Assembly (NCBI RefSeq): GCF_002799245.1
Contig: NZ_NEQV01000001.1
Span: forward strand, 799,000 to 862,999
Direction: 5' to 3'
Source: Stenotrophomonas maltophilia
GTDB taxonomy: Bacteria > Pseudomonadota > Gammaproteobacteria > Xanthomonadales > Xanthomonadaceae
Length of the DNA: 64,000 nt
Shown here: positions 48,177-56,100 of the stretch, piece after piece
Layout: the number at the start of each line of letters is the position of its first letter
Numbering within the stretch: the first letter of the stretch is position 1
Made by a program: the position numbers and the translations under genes
The notes under the pieces: generated by a model
Database searches by the model: none
Told to the model about the DNA's origin: nothing
The model's input: the letters and a program-made list of their open reading frames with translations, nothing else

Positions 48177-49108
48177 CCCTGCCGGCTCCACCGCCGTCGC
48201 TGTACCTGGTCGACGCCAGCATCTACGTGTTCCGCGCCTGGCACTCGCTGCCGGACCAGTTCCAGGACGCGCAGGGCTGGCCAACCAATGCGGTGCACGG
48301 CTTCGCCCGTTTCCTGCTGGACCTGCTGGAGCGCGAGCGCCCGCGGCACATTGCCATCGCCTTCGACGAAGCGCTCGACAGCGGCTTCCGCCACCGGCTG
48401 TATCCGGCCTACAAGGCCAACCGTGATCCGGCCCCGGAGGCGCTCAAGCGCCAGTTCGTGCACTGCAAGGCCCTGTGCGCGGCGTTGGGCCTTGCCGTCC
48501 TGGCCCACCACGAATACGAGGCCGACGACCTGATCGGCAGCGCCCTGCACGTGCACCGTGGCAGCCATCGCGGGGTGATCATTTCCGCCGACAAGGACCT
48601 GTCGCAGCTGCTGGCCGACCACGACGAGCAGTGGGACTACGCCCGCAACCAACGCTGGGACGTGGCCGGAGTAAAGGCGCGGCATGGCGTGCACGCGCAC
48701 CAGATCGCCGACTACCTGGCGCTGTGCGGCGATGCGGTGGACAACATTCCCGGTGTCAGTGGTGTCGGCAGCAAGTCCGCCGCCGTGCTGCTGGCCCACT
48801 TCGGCAGCATGGATGCGCTGTACGAACGCCTGGACGAAGTGCCGTTCCTGCGCCTGCGTGGCGCTGCGCAGATGGCGGTGAGGCTGCGCGAGCAGCGCGA
48901 GCACGCCCAGCTGTGGCGCCAGCTGACCACCATCGCGTTGGACGCGCCTCTGGAGGGCAGCCAACCCGGGCTGCTGCGCCAGTCAGCCGATCCAGAGCTG
49001 CTCGGTGGCCTGTGCCAGACCCTGCGCTTCGGCCCGATGACCCGCCGCCGGCTGTTCGATGCCGCCGGCGTGGCCGACCCTCTTCCCATCCATAGCGAGC
49101 CCGCATGA
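48173..49108 (+). CDS. 5'-3' exonuclease / flap endonuclease (Pol I N-domain type)
   Basis: This 311-residue nuclease matches the 5' nuclease domain of DNA polymerase I and the ExoIX (Xni) group. Metal-site segments are LYLVDASIYVFRAWHSLPD, IAIAFDEALDSGFRHRLYPAYKANR, HEYEADDLIGSAL with ISADKDLSQLL, and the helix-hairpin-helix GDAVDNIPGVSGVGSKSA. All major acidic positions seem kept, unlike E. coli Xni, which has lost some. ATGA overlaps join it to the nitroreductase upstream and the NUDIX gene downstream. Confidence 0.92.
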   Translation: MTLPAPPPSLYLVDASIYVFRAWHSLPDQFQDAQGWPTNAVHGFARFLLDLLERERPRHIAIAFDEALDSGFRHRLYPAYKANRDPAPEALKRQFVHCKALCAALGLAVLAHHEYEADDLIGSALHVHRGSHRGVIISADKDLSQLLADHDEQWDYARNQRWDVAGVKARHGVHAHQIADYLALCGDAVDNIPGVSGVGSKSAAVLLAHFGSMDALYERLDEVPFLRLRGAAQMAVRLREQREHAQLWRQLTTIALDAPLEGSQPGLLRQSADPELLGGLCQTLRFGPMTRRRLFDAAGVADPLPIHSEPA

Positions 49109-49659
49109 GCCAGCGCAATACCGAAGCCCCGCGCGTCGTCTACGAAGGCAAGTACCAGCGCATGCTGGTGCGCGGCACCTGGGAATACAGCGAACGCACC
49201 CACGCCGGTGGCCTGGCCGCGATCATCATCGCCGTTACCCCGGAGGACAAGGTGCTGTTCGTTGAACAGTTCCGCGTACCGCTGCAGGCCCCCACCATCG
49301 AGATGCCGGCCGGCCTGGTCGGCGACATCGATGCCGGCGAGTCGATTGAGGTCTCGGCCGTACGCGAGCTGGAAGAAGAAACCGGCTGGACCGCCGACCA
49401 TGCAGAAGTGCTGATGATCGGCCCGACGTCTTCCGGCGCCAGCAGCGAGAAGATCGCCTTCGTGCGCGCCACCGGCCTGCGCCGGATCGGCGAAGGTGGC
49501 GGCGATGACAGCGAGGACATCACCGTGCACGAGATTCCACGCGGCGAGGCTGCTGCCTGGCTGGTGCAGAAGATGGGCGAAGGCTACGAGCTGGATGCCA
49601 AGCTCTGGGCCGGACTGTGGATGATCGAGCATCATCTGGACGGACGTCCGCGTGGCTGA
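49105..49659 (+). CDS. NUDIX hydrolase, ADP-ribose pyrophosphatase-like
   Basis: This 184-residue enzyme has a full NUDIX box, GDIDAGESIEVSAVRELEEE followed by TGW, at about residues 73-95. The upstream strand FVEQFRVPLQAPTIEMPAGL is typical of ADP-ribose pyrophosphatases (NudF/NudE types), which clear ADP-ribose and related nucleotides. It overlaps the exonuclease gene by ATGA and the amidohydrolase gene by eight bases. Confidence 0.9.
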   Translation: MSQRNTEAPRVVYEGKYQRMLVRGTWEYSERTHAGGLAAIIIAVTPEDKVLFVEQFRVPLQAPTIEMPAGLVGDIDAGESIEVSAVRELEEETGWTADHAEVLMIGPTSSGASSEKIAFVRATGLRRIGEGGGDDSEDITVHEIPRGEAAAWLVQKMGEGYELDAKLWAGLWMIEHHLDGRPRG

Positions 49660-50449
49660 CGCCGACCTGCACGCGCTGCCTGCGTTGCTGGGCGCCGACG
49701 ACCCGGCGATCTACACCGTCCACCGGCCGCAGGGCGCTTCGCCGTACCTGCTGCTGGCCGATCACGCCGGCCAGCAGGTGCCGCATGCGCTGGCCGGGCT
49801 CGGCCTGGCCCAGGCCGAGCTGGACCGCCATATCGGCTGGGACATCGGCATCGCCGGCACCACCCGCGCATTGTCTGATCGGTTGGATGCCTGGGCGATC
49901 GAACAGACCTACTCGCGGCTGCTGATCGACTGCAACCGCCCACTGGCCTCGCCGACGCTGATTCCGGAAGTGAGCGACCACACCGTGGTCCCGGGCAATG
50001 CCGGACTGTCGGCGGCGCAGCGCCAACAGCGCATCGATGCGATCCACGCGCCCTACCATGCGCGCATCGACGCGGAACTGGATGCGCGCCGCGATGCCGG
50101 CCGCCCCACCCTGCTGGTGATGATGCACAGCTTCACCCCGGCGATGAACGGGATGCAGCGGCCGTGGCATGCCGGCGTGCTTTACCACCAGGACACGCGC
50201 TTCGCCCATGCCCTGCTGCAGGCACTGCGCGACGAACGCGACCTGGTGGTGGGTGACAACGAACCGTATTCGGTCAGCAGTACCAGCGACTACGCGGTAC
50301 CGGTGCACGGTGAAGGCCGCGGGCTGGTGCATGTGGAACTGGAGATCCGCCAGGACCTGATCGCCGATACCGCAGGGCAGCAGGCCTGGGCGGAACGTCT
50401 GGCACGGATCTTCAGCGCGTTGCAGCCGCCGTTGCTGGCATTGGGATGA
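49652..50449 (+). CDS. N-formylglutamate amidohydrolase
   Basis: This 265-residue protein belongs to the N-formylglutamate amidohydrolase (HutG-type) family. LLLADHAGQQVPHALAGLGL with the metal/active-site Asp-His, the HIGWDIGIAG segment, IDCNRPLASPTLIPEVSDHT and MMHSFTPAMNG are present. Translation starts at GTG inside the end of the NUDIX gene. No his-utilisation genes are nearby, so the true substrate may be another N-acyl amino acid. Confidence 0.87.
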   Translation: MADADLHALPALLGADDPAIYTVHRPQGASPYLLLADHAGQQVPHALAGLGLAQAELDRHIGWDIGIAGTTRALSDRLDAWAIEQTYSRLLIDCNRPLASPTLIPEVSDHTVVPGNAGLSAAQRQQRIDAIHAPYHARIDAELDARRDAGRPTLLVMMHSFTPAMNGMQRPWHAGVLYHQDTRFAHALLQALRDERDLVVGDNEPYSVSSTSDYAVPVHGEGRGLVHVELEIRQDLIADTAGQQAWAERLARIFSALQPPLLALG

Positions 50450-50485
50450 CCCCATCCATGCAGGGCGTGGACCCATGGGAGACCG

Positions 50486-50558
50486 GTAGTGCCGGCCGCT
50501 GGCCGGCAGCTGCAATGATCCGACGCCCCTGAGCTTGCCGGCCAGCGGCCGGCACTAC
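50486..50558. repeat. Inverted REP pair (GTAGTGCCGGCC family)
   Basis: GTAGTGCCGGCCGCTGGCCG (from 50486) and TGCCGGCCAGCGGCCGGCAC with TAC (ending 50558) face each other. Near-identical 20-bp words (TGCAGGGCGTGGACCCATGG near 50459 and TGCAGGGCGTGGCCCCATGG near 50596) flank the pair as direct repeats. Confidence 0.78.
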
Positions 50559-50646
50559 TGCAATAGGCGTTGCGCCGATGGCGGCCAAGCCATCCTTGCA
50601 GGGCGTGGCCCCATGGGGAGTCGCGCGCCGCTGCCTGGCCTTTCGA

Positions 50647-52053
50647 TCATGCGTCGTTGGCCAGGCAGGCGCTCGCTGCCGGGTCCGCCGGGCGCAGGCC
50701 CAGCGCGATAACCACACCGAACAGGGCGAACAACGCCGCGCCGTATTCGGCGCGCACCAGCCCGGCCAGCGCACTCGGCGAACCGGCGGCCCCTGCATCG
50801 GCATTGGCCACCATCACCAGCACCGCCAGGCCCAACGCGCCGCCGATCTGCTGCGCGGTGGCCGCCATGCCCGACGCCACGCCCTGCTGCGCGGAGGGAA
50901 CGCCCTGCCCGGCCACGATCCACATCGAGGTCCAGGTCATGCCCTGGCCAATGCTCAGCACCACCACGCCGGGCAGCAGCGGCCAGAAGTTCGCTGCGTG
51001 CGGCAGTGCCGCCGCCACTCCGGCAATGCCGACGGCACCGGCCAGCTGCCCGACCACCAGCACCCTGCGCGCGCTCCAGCGCTGCAGCGTCCACTCGGCC
51101 AGCTGGATGCCGACCGTGCACACCGCGGTGGCGGGCAGGAACGCCAGGCCGGCCTGCAGCGGGCTCCAGCCGTAGCCGTCCTGGAAGTACAGCGCCATGA
51201 AGTAGTACTGCACCCCATAGCTGCTCATGAAGGCGAAGGTCAGGCCCAGTGCCGCGCGCAGTCCGGGCAGGCGCAGCAGCGCGAACTGCATCAGCGGATC
51301 GCGGCTGCGTTGTTCGATCTGCACGAACGCCACCAGCAGCAGCACCGACAGCAGCAGGCAGCCCAGCGTGGCCGGTGCGGTCCAGCCCCATTCCGGGCCC
51401 TGCACCAGGGTGGTCACCAGCAGGCTGCCGCCGAGAGTGACGGTGATGCAGCCGGCCAGATCGAACGCGCGGCCCTGCGCGCGCGGGCCATCGGCCGGCA
51501 ACCACGCACCCGCAGCGACCGCGCATGCAGTGGCCAGCGGCACGATCACCGCCAGCACCGCCGGCCAGCCGAATGCCTGGGTCAATACGCCGCCGAGCAA
51601 CGTGCCCAGCGCCAGGCCCACCGCGCTGGCCATGCTCCAGATCGCCAGCGCGCGGTTGCGCACCGGACCTTCCGCGTACAGCGTGTTGATCAGCGCCAGC
51701 GTGGCCGGGAACAACAGGGCCGCGCCGATGCCCTGCGCCGCACGCGCGATGATCAGCAGGGTGGCGTTCGGCGCCAGCGCGCCGAGCAGCGATGCCAGTG
51801 CGAACAGCAGCATGCCCAGCCGGTAGAAGCGGCGGCGGCCGATCAGGTCGGCGGCACGGCCCCCCAGCAGCAGGCTGCCGCCGAAGGCGACGGTGTAGGC
51901 ACTGACCACCCACTGCAGCTGCTGCGCGTTGATCTGCAGCGCGCGCCCCATGTCATGCAGGGCAACGAAGATGATGGTGGCATCCAGGGCAATGATCAGC
52001 TGGGCGGTGGCCAGCAGGGCCAGCGCCCAGCGCGGGTGTTTGAGGGGAGGCAT
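50647..52053 (-). CDS. MFS drug exporter, DHA2 (EmrB/QacA) type with 14 helices
   Basis: This 468-residue inner-membrane protein has about 14 hydrophobic segments. The early motif LDATIIFVALHDMGRALQIN (motif D1 region), LGGRAADLIGRRRFYRLG (motif A) and IARAAQGIGAALLFPATLAL (motif C-like) are typical of DHA2 multidrug proton antiporters. A divergent LysR gene, separated by a 105-base gap with a perfect dyad, probably controls it. Its substrates cannot be told from sequence. Confidence 0.9.
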   Translation of the reverse strand: MPPLKHPRWALALLATAQLIIALDATIIFVALHDMGRALQINAQQLQWVVSAYTVAFGGSLLLGGRAADLIGRRRFYRLGMLLFALASLLGALAPNATLLIIARAAQGIGAALLFPATLALINTLYAEGPVRNRALAIWSMASAVGLALGTLLGGVLTQAFGWPAVLAVIVPLATACAVAAGAWLPADGPRAQGRAFDLAGCITVTLGGSLLVTTLVQGPEWGWTAPATLGCLLLSVLLLVAFVQIEQRSRDPLMQFALLRLPGLRAALGLTFAFMSSYGVQYYFMALYFQDGYGWSPLQAGLAFLPATAVCTVGIQLAEWTLQRWSARRVLVVGQLAGAVGIAGVAAALPHAANFWPLLPGVVVLSIGQGMTWTSMWIVAGQGVPSAQQGVASGMAATAQQIGGALGLAVLVMVANADAGAAGSPSALAGLVRAEYGAALFALFGVVIALGLRPADPAASACLANDA

Positions 52054-52086
52054 CGGCGGTCTGGTGCAGAGGGGGAGCGCAGTCTC

Positions 52087-52106
52087 ATTGATGCAGAGCC
52101 ATCAAT
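52087..52106. promoter_or_regulatory. Perfect dyad operator between the MFS and LysR genes
   Basis: ATTGATGCAGAGCCATCAAT has perfect 7-bp arms (ATTGATG/CATCAAT) around six bases. It lies 33 bases from the MFS start and 52 from the LysR start, in the shared promoter region, so it is the likely binding site of the LysR protein. Confidence 0.7.
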
Positions 52107-52158
52107 AAACCCCCTGATCGCCATATCTGTCATGATTTTCAGCATGAATGGAACGTCG

Positions 52159-53043
52159 ATGGACCTCAATGCGGTGCGCATGCTGGTGCAGGTGGCCGAA
52201 GCCCGCAGTTTCACCGTCGCCGCCGGGCAGCTGGGCCTGAGCCAGTCTGGCCTGTCGCGCGCGATCAGCCGGCTGGAGGCCACGCTGGGGGTGAAGCTGC
52301 TGCAGCGGAACACCCGCAACGTGGCGCTGACTCCGGATGGCCGCCAGTTCGTCGATCAGGTGGCGCCCCTGCTGTGTGGTTTCGAGGATGCCGAACGCCA
52401 GTTGGCCGATCGTCCCTGCACGCCCGCGGGCACCCTGAAGATCAGCGCGCCCTCGATGTTCGGGCGCAAAGTGCTGGTACCCCTGCTGGGGCCATTGCTG
52501 CAACGGCACCCGCAGCTGCAGGTGGAGGCCGTGCTCAGCGATCGCCTGGTCGATCTGGTCGAGGAAGGCTTCGACGCCGCGCTGCGCACCGGCGTCATCG
52601 CCGACCAGCGCATCGTCGCGCGCCCGCTGCGCCCCTTGCGCTGGGTGACGGTCGCCAGCCCGGACTACCTGGCCCGCTGTGGCGCACCGGACGCTGTGGC
52701 TGCGTTGCAGGGCCACGCCTGCCTGGCGGTGCGCAACCTGCGCAGCGGCCGGCTGGTGGACTGGCAGTTCCTGCAGGACGGCCAGCTTCATGAATTCACC
52801 CCGCCCGCGCGGATGGTGTTCGACAGCGGCGATCCGCTGGTGGAAGCGGCCATCGCCGGTATCGGCATCGTGCAGGTGATGGATTTCGCGGTGGCCGATG
52901 CGTTGGCTGACGGCCGCCTGCAGCGCGTGCTGCAGCCGTTTGAGGGACGCAACCGCGCGCTGTCGCTGATCTACCCCCCGTCGCGCCAGCATTCGCCGAA
53001 GCTGCAGGTGTTGGCCGAAGCGCTGTTGGCCGGGCAGTGGTAG
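52159..53043 (+). CDS. LysR-family transcriptional regulator
   Basis: This 294-residue protein begins MDLNAVRMLVQVAEARSFTV, with a winged helix-turn-helix near residues 18-45 (AAGQLGLSQSGLSRAISRLE), and has a periplasmic-binding-like effector domain. The domain features PAGTLKISAPSMFGRKVLVP and FEGRNRALSLIYPPSRQHSP mark the group related to AaeR/PecT-type regulators of efflux pumps. The ATG at 52159 is preferred over in-frame ones at 52132 and 52144. It is divergent from the MFS gene and likely its regulator. Confidence 0.9.
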   Translation: MDLNAVRMLVQVAEARSFTVAAGQLGLSQSGLSRAISRLEATLGVKLLQRNTRNVALTPDGRQFVDQVAPLLCGFEDAERQLADRPCTPAGTLKISAPSMFGRKVLVPLLGPLLQRHPQLQVEAVLSDRLVDLVEEGFDAALRTGVIADQRIVARPLRPLRWVTVASPDYLARCGAPDAVAALQGHACLAVRNLRSGRLVDWQFLQDGQLHEFTPPARMVFDSGDPLVEAAIAGIGIVQVMDFAVADALADGRLQRVLQPFEGRNRALSLIYPPSRQHSPKLQVLAEALLAGQW

Positions 53044-53114
53044 ATCCACGCCATGCGTGGATCGGGTTCCACACCGGGGTCAGAGCCCTTTCCGTGGGAA
53101 AGGGCTCTGACCCC
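53041..53114. repeat. Short palindrome and GGGGTCAGA palindrome, copy 3
   Basis: ATCCACGCCATGCGTGGAT (53044-53062) is followed by GGGGTCAGAGCCCTTTCC and its perfect 18-bp complement (53076-53114) around three bases. It lies between the convergent lysR and proline iminopeptidase genes and may end transcription on both sides. Confidence 0.8.
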
Positions 53115-53141
53115 TCGCCAGCCAGCGGCCGGCACTGACGA

Positions 53142-54083
53142 TCAGGCGAAACTATCGGTGGCGCGCACCAGCGCGTCGATGTTCTCGGCTTCGAACGCGG
53201 AGTGACCCGACGCCGGGGTGATTTCCAGCTTCGCCTTCGGCCACACCTTGGTCAGGTCCCAGGCGTTGGCCAGCGGGCAGACCACATCGTAACGGCCGTG
53301 CACGATCACGCCCGGAATGTCGGCGATGCGGTGCGCGTCACGCAGCAGCTGGTCTTCCACTTCGAAGAAGCCACCGTTGACGAAGTAGTGGTTCTCGATG
53401 CGGGCAAATGCCAACGCAAAGTGCGGATCTTCGTGGCTGTTGATGAAATCATCGTCCACGTGCAGGAAGCTGGTCGCGCCTTCCCACACCGCCCACGCCT
53501 TGGCCGCTTCCAGGCGGGTGGTTTCATCATCGCTGGTCAGGCGGCGGTGGAAGGCCGAGATCAGGTCATGACGCTCCACCGACGGGATCGGCTTGAGGTA
53601 ATGCTCCCACGCATCCGGGAACAGGCGGTTGGCGCCTTCCTGGTAGAACCATTCCAGCTCCCAGCGGCGCAACATGAAGATGCCGCGCAGGACCAGCTCG
53701 GTCACGCGCTGCGGGTGGGTTTCGGCATAGGCCAGCGCCAGGGTCGAACCCCAGCTGCCACCGAACACCTGCCAGCGATCGACCTTGAGGTGTTCGCGCA
53801 GCTTTTCGATGTCGGCGACGAGGTCCCAGGTGGTGTTGTCCACCAGGTCCGCGTGCGGGGTGGAACGACCAGCACCGCGCTGGTCGAACAGGATGATGCG
53901 GTACTTGGACGGGTCGTGGAACTGGCGCATCTTGTCGCTGCAGCCACCGCCCGGGCCACCGTGCAGCATCACCACCGGCTTGCCGTCCGGATTGCCGCAC
54001 TGTTCGAAGTACAGCGTGTGGCGGTCGTCGACCTTCAGGGTGCCGACGTCGTAGGGGGTGATGGCGGGGTACAGCGTACGCAT
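53142..54083 (-). CDS. pip: Proline iminopeptidase
   Basis: This 313-residue alpha/beta hydrolase removes N-terminal proline from peptides. The oxyanion motif MLHGGPGGGC, DQRGAGRSTPHA and the nucleophile elbow GGSWGS (Ser110) are family signatures, as is the cap region with WEGATSFLHVDDD. It lacks a signal peptide, so it is cytoplasmic. It is 48 bases downstream of prmC on the same strand. Confidence 0.95.
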   Translation of the reverse strand: MRTLYPAITPYDVGTLKVDDRHTLYFEQCGNPDGKPVVMLHGGPGGGCSDKMRQFHDPSKYRIILFDQRGAGRSTPHADLVDNTTWDLVADIEKLREHLKVDRWQVFGGSWGSTLALAYAETHPQRVTELVLRGIFMLRRWELEWFYQEGANRLFPDAWEHYLKPIPSVERHDLISAFHRRLTSDDETTRLEAAKAWAVWEGATSFLHVDDDFINSHEDPHFALAFARIENHYFVNGGFFEVEDQLLRDAHRIADIPGVIVHGRYDVVCPLANAWDLTKVWPKAKLEITPASGHSAFEAENIDALVRATDSFA

Positions 54084-54131
54084 GCTTGCAGCTCCAGGGT
54101 GATGCCCTGCCGGGGCAGGAGAACCTCCATT

Positions 54132-54989
54132 CTAGGCCGGACGCCGGCCCAGGGTGATCCGGTCGCGCTGCTCCAGGTCCTGCACGGTCTGCACTTCGGC
54201 AAAGCCTGCCGTCTCGAACAGCGCACGGATCGCCGCACCCTGGTCCCAACCGTGCTCGATCAGCAGCCAGCCCCCGGGCCGCAGGTGGGCCTGGCCACCG
54301 TCGACGATACGGCGGATGTCATCCAGGCCGTCCACGCCGGAGGCCAGTGCGGTAGCCGGTTCGAAGCGCAGGTCGCCCTGTTCCAGGTGCGGGTCGTCGC
54401 TGGCGATATAGGGCGGATTGCTGGCAATCAGGTCGAAGCGCATGCCCTGCAGCGGTGCATACCAGTCGTACCCGCCCTCGGCGAAACGGACATTGCCCAG
54501 TTCATGGCGGGCGGCATTGCGCGCGGCCACGGCCAGCGCACCCTGGCTGGCATCGGTGGCCAGCACCTGTGCCTGTGGCCGTTCGCTGGCCAGCGCCAAG
54601 GCGATCGCGCCGCTGCCAGTGCCCAGGTCGGCCAGCTGCAGCGCCTGGCCTGATGGCAATCGCTGCAGCGCCAGCTCGACCAGCAGCTCGGTTTCCGGGC
54701 GCGGGATCAGCGTGGCCGGGTCGACCTCCAGGTCCAGCGTCCAGAATCCGCGGCGGTCGGTCAGGTAGGCGACCGGCTCCCCGGCCACGCGACGGGCCAG
54801 CAACGCCTCGAAGGCGGCCTGGTCGGCGGCGGCCAGCGGATCGGTGGCATGGGCGAACAGCCAGCTGCGCGGACGGTCCAGCACATGCAGCAGCAGCAGC
54901 TCGGCCTCGTGGCGGGCTTCGATGCCGCCCAGGCGGGCGCTGGCCTCGGCCACGATCTGGCGCAGGGTGGGTTCTGTTTTGAAGGGCAT
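54132..54989 (-). CDS. prmC: Release factor glutamine methyltransferase PrmC
   Basis: This 285-residue enzyme methylates the GGQ glutamine of release factors RF1 and RF2. The N-terminal helical domain ([20 protein letters not shown]), the SAM motif [16 protein letters not shown] near residue 120 and the catalytic NPPY (191-194) are intact. The ATG at 54989 gives the usual start; an upstream in-frame run lies in a SMAG repeat. In many relatives the gene is next to prfA; here it is about 25 kb away. Confidence 0.95.
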   Translation of the reverse strand: MPFKTEPTLRQIVAEASARLGGIEARHEAELLLLHVLDRPRSWLFAHATDPLAAADQAAFEALLARRVAGEPVAYLTDRRGFWTLDLEVDPATLIPRPETELLVELALQRLPSGQALQLADLGTGSGAIALALASERPQAQVLATDASQGALAVAARNAARHELGNVRFAEGGYDWYAPLQGMRFDLIASNPPYIASDDPHLEQGDLRFEPATALASGVDGLDDIRRIVDGGQAHLRPGGWLLIEHGWDQGAAIRALFETAGFAEVQTVQDLEQRDRITLGRRPA

Positions 54990-54998
54990 GCCGCAATT

Positions 54999-55057
54999 GT
55001 AGAGCCGAGCCCAGGCGCGGCTGCTGCAGGCGCAGGCGAGCATGGGCTTGGCTCTGC
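54999..55057. repeat. Degenerate SMAG pair upstream of prmC
   Basis: GTAGAGCCGAGCCCAGGCGC (from 54999) and GCGAGCATGGGCTTGGCTCT (ending 55054) are a SMAG dimer with several changes in the arms, so an older copy than the others. Confidence 0.55.
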
Positions 55058-55201
55058 AAAAGCCGGGATCCGTTCAGGTTCCGTCACAGGGCATAAGGAG
55101 GGGCTATCGGCCCCACTCAGCGGTCCTGGGAGATTTTCCTTGTCACACAGTCAGTTGCAGGATGAGAGCGGCGAAGTTCAGTGCCCGCTCATCGGCCTTT
55201 G

Positions 55202-55267
55202 ATAGTCTGCGTCTATCAAATAGATGCAATCAATGGATTGTTCTTATCGCGAGCGAATCGGTAACCT
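55202..55267 (+). promoter_or_regulatory. OxyR site and promoter of ahpC
   Basis: ATAG-N7-CTAT (55202-55216) matches the OxyR half-site exactly, and ATGC-N7-GGAT continues at the right 7-base phase (55224-55238) as a weaker half. TTGTTC (55238-55243) and TAACCT (55262-55267), 18 bases apart, would be the promoter just downstream, the usual layout for OxyR activation. Confidence 0.72.
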
Positions 55268-55311
55268 AGCTCCTGTCGATTCACCCACTCCCCTTCACCA
55301 GAGGAAAAATG

Positions 55312-55875
55312 ATGTCCCTCATCAACACCCAGATCCAGCCGTTCGAAGCCAACGCTTACCACAATGGCGAGTTCATCAAGGTTTCCGACAACAGCCTGAA
55401 GGGCCAGTGGTCCGTCCTGATCTTCATGCCGGCCGCCTTCACCTTCAACTGCCCGACCGAGATCGAGGACGCGGCTGACCATTACGCCGAGTTCAAGAAG
55501 GCCGGCGCCGAGGTCTACATCGTCACCACCGATACCCACTTCTCGCACAAGGTGTGGCACGAAACCTCGCCGGCCGTCGGCAAGGCCCAGTTCCCGCTGG
55601 TCGGCGACCCGACCCACCAGCTGACCCGCGCCTTCGGCGTGCACATTGAAGAAGAAGGCCTGGCCCTGCGCGGCACCTTCATCATCAACCCGGAAGGCGT
55701 GATCAAGACCCTGGAGATCCACTCCAACGAGATCGCCCGTGACGTCGCCGAGACCCTGCGCAAGCTGAAGGCTGCCCAGTTCACCGCCGCCAACCCGAAC
55801 CAGGTGTGCCCGGCCAAGTGGAAGGAAGGCGAGAAGACCCTGACCCCGTCGCTGGACCTGGTCGGCAAGATCTAA
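55312..55875 (+). CDS. ahpC: Alkyl hydroperoxide reductase subunit C (peroxiredoxin)
   Basis: This 187-residue 2-Cys peroxiredoxin reduces hydrogen and organic peroxides. Peroxidatic Cys47 lies in FTFNCPTE and resolving Cys166 in NQVCPAKW. The length equals that of E. coli AhpC, as does the start MSLINT, so the second of two adjacent ATGs (55312), 7 bases after GAGGA, is chosen. It heads the ahpC-ahpF-oxyR cluster known from Xanthomonas and has an OxyR-like site upstream. Confidence 0.97.
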   Translation: MSLINTQIQPFEANAYHNGEFIKVSDNSLKGQWSVLIFMPAAFTFNCPTEIEDAADHYAEFKKAGAEVYIVTTDTHFSHKVWHETSPAVGKAQFPLVGDPTHQLTRAFGVHIEEEGLALRGTFIINPEGVIKTLEIHSNEIARDVAETLRKLKAAQFTAANPNQVCPAKWKEGEKTLTPSLDLVGKI

Positions 55876-55948
55876 AGCAGTACCGGCCTGCCATGGCCCC
55901 ACGCCACGGCTCGCCCTTCATCCCCGTGCCGGTCCCCCCGCCGGCGTG

Positions 55949-56027
55949 GGGGTGAACCCAAGACAGCCAACGCCCGCTCGCTTTGGCCAGCCAGCCCCTT
56001 CCACGATCGCTGTCTTGGGTTCACCCC
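55949..56027. repeat. Long inverted repeat between ahpC and ahpF
   Basis: GGGGTGAACCCAAGACAG (55949-55966) and CTGTCTTGGGTTCACCCC (56010-56027) are perfect 18-bp arms around 43 bases. It could stabilise the ahpC message or limit read-through into ahpF, or be an inserted palindrome of its own family; there is no T-run. Confidence 0.75.
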
Positions 56028-56100
56028 TACCCCCTGCTGGTCCGCTACCTTCTACAGCGGTGCCACGCCCCCTGTTTGCCTGAAGCCAGGAGAAGACCCG

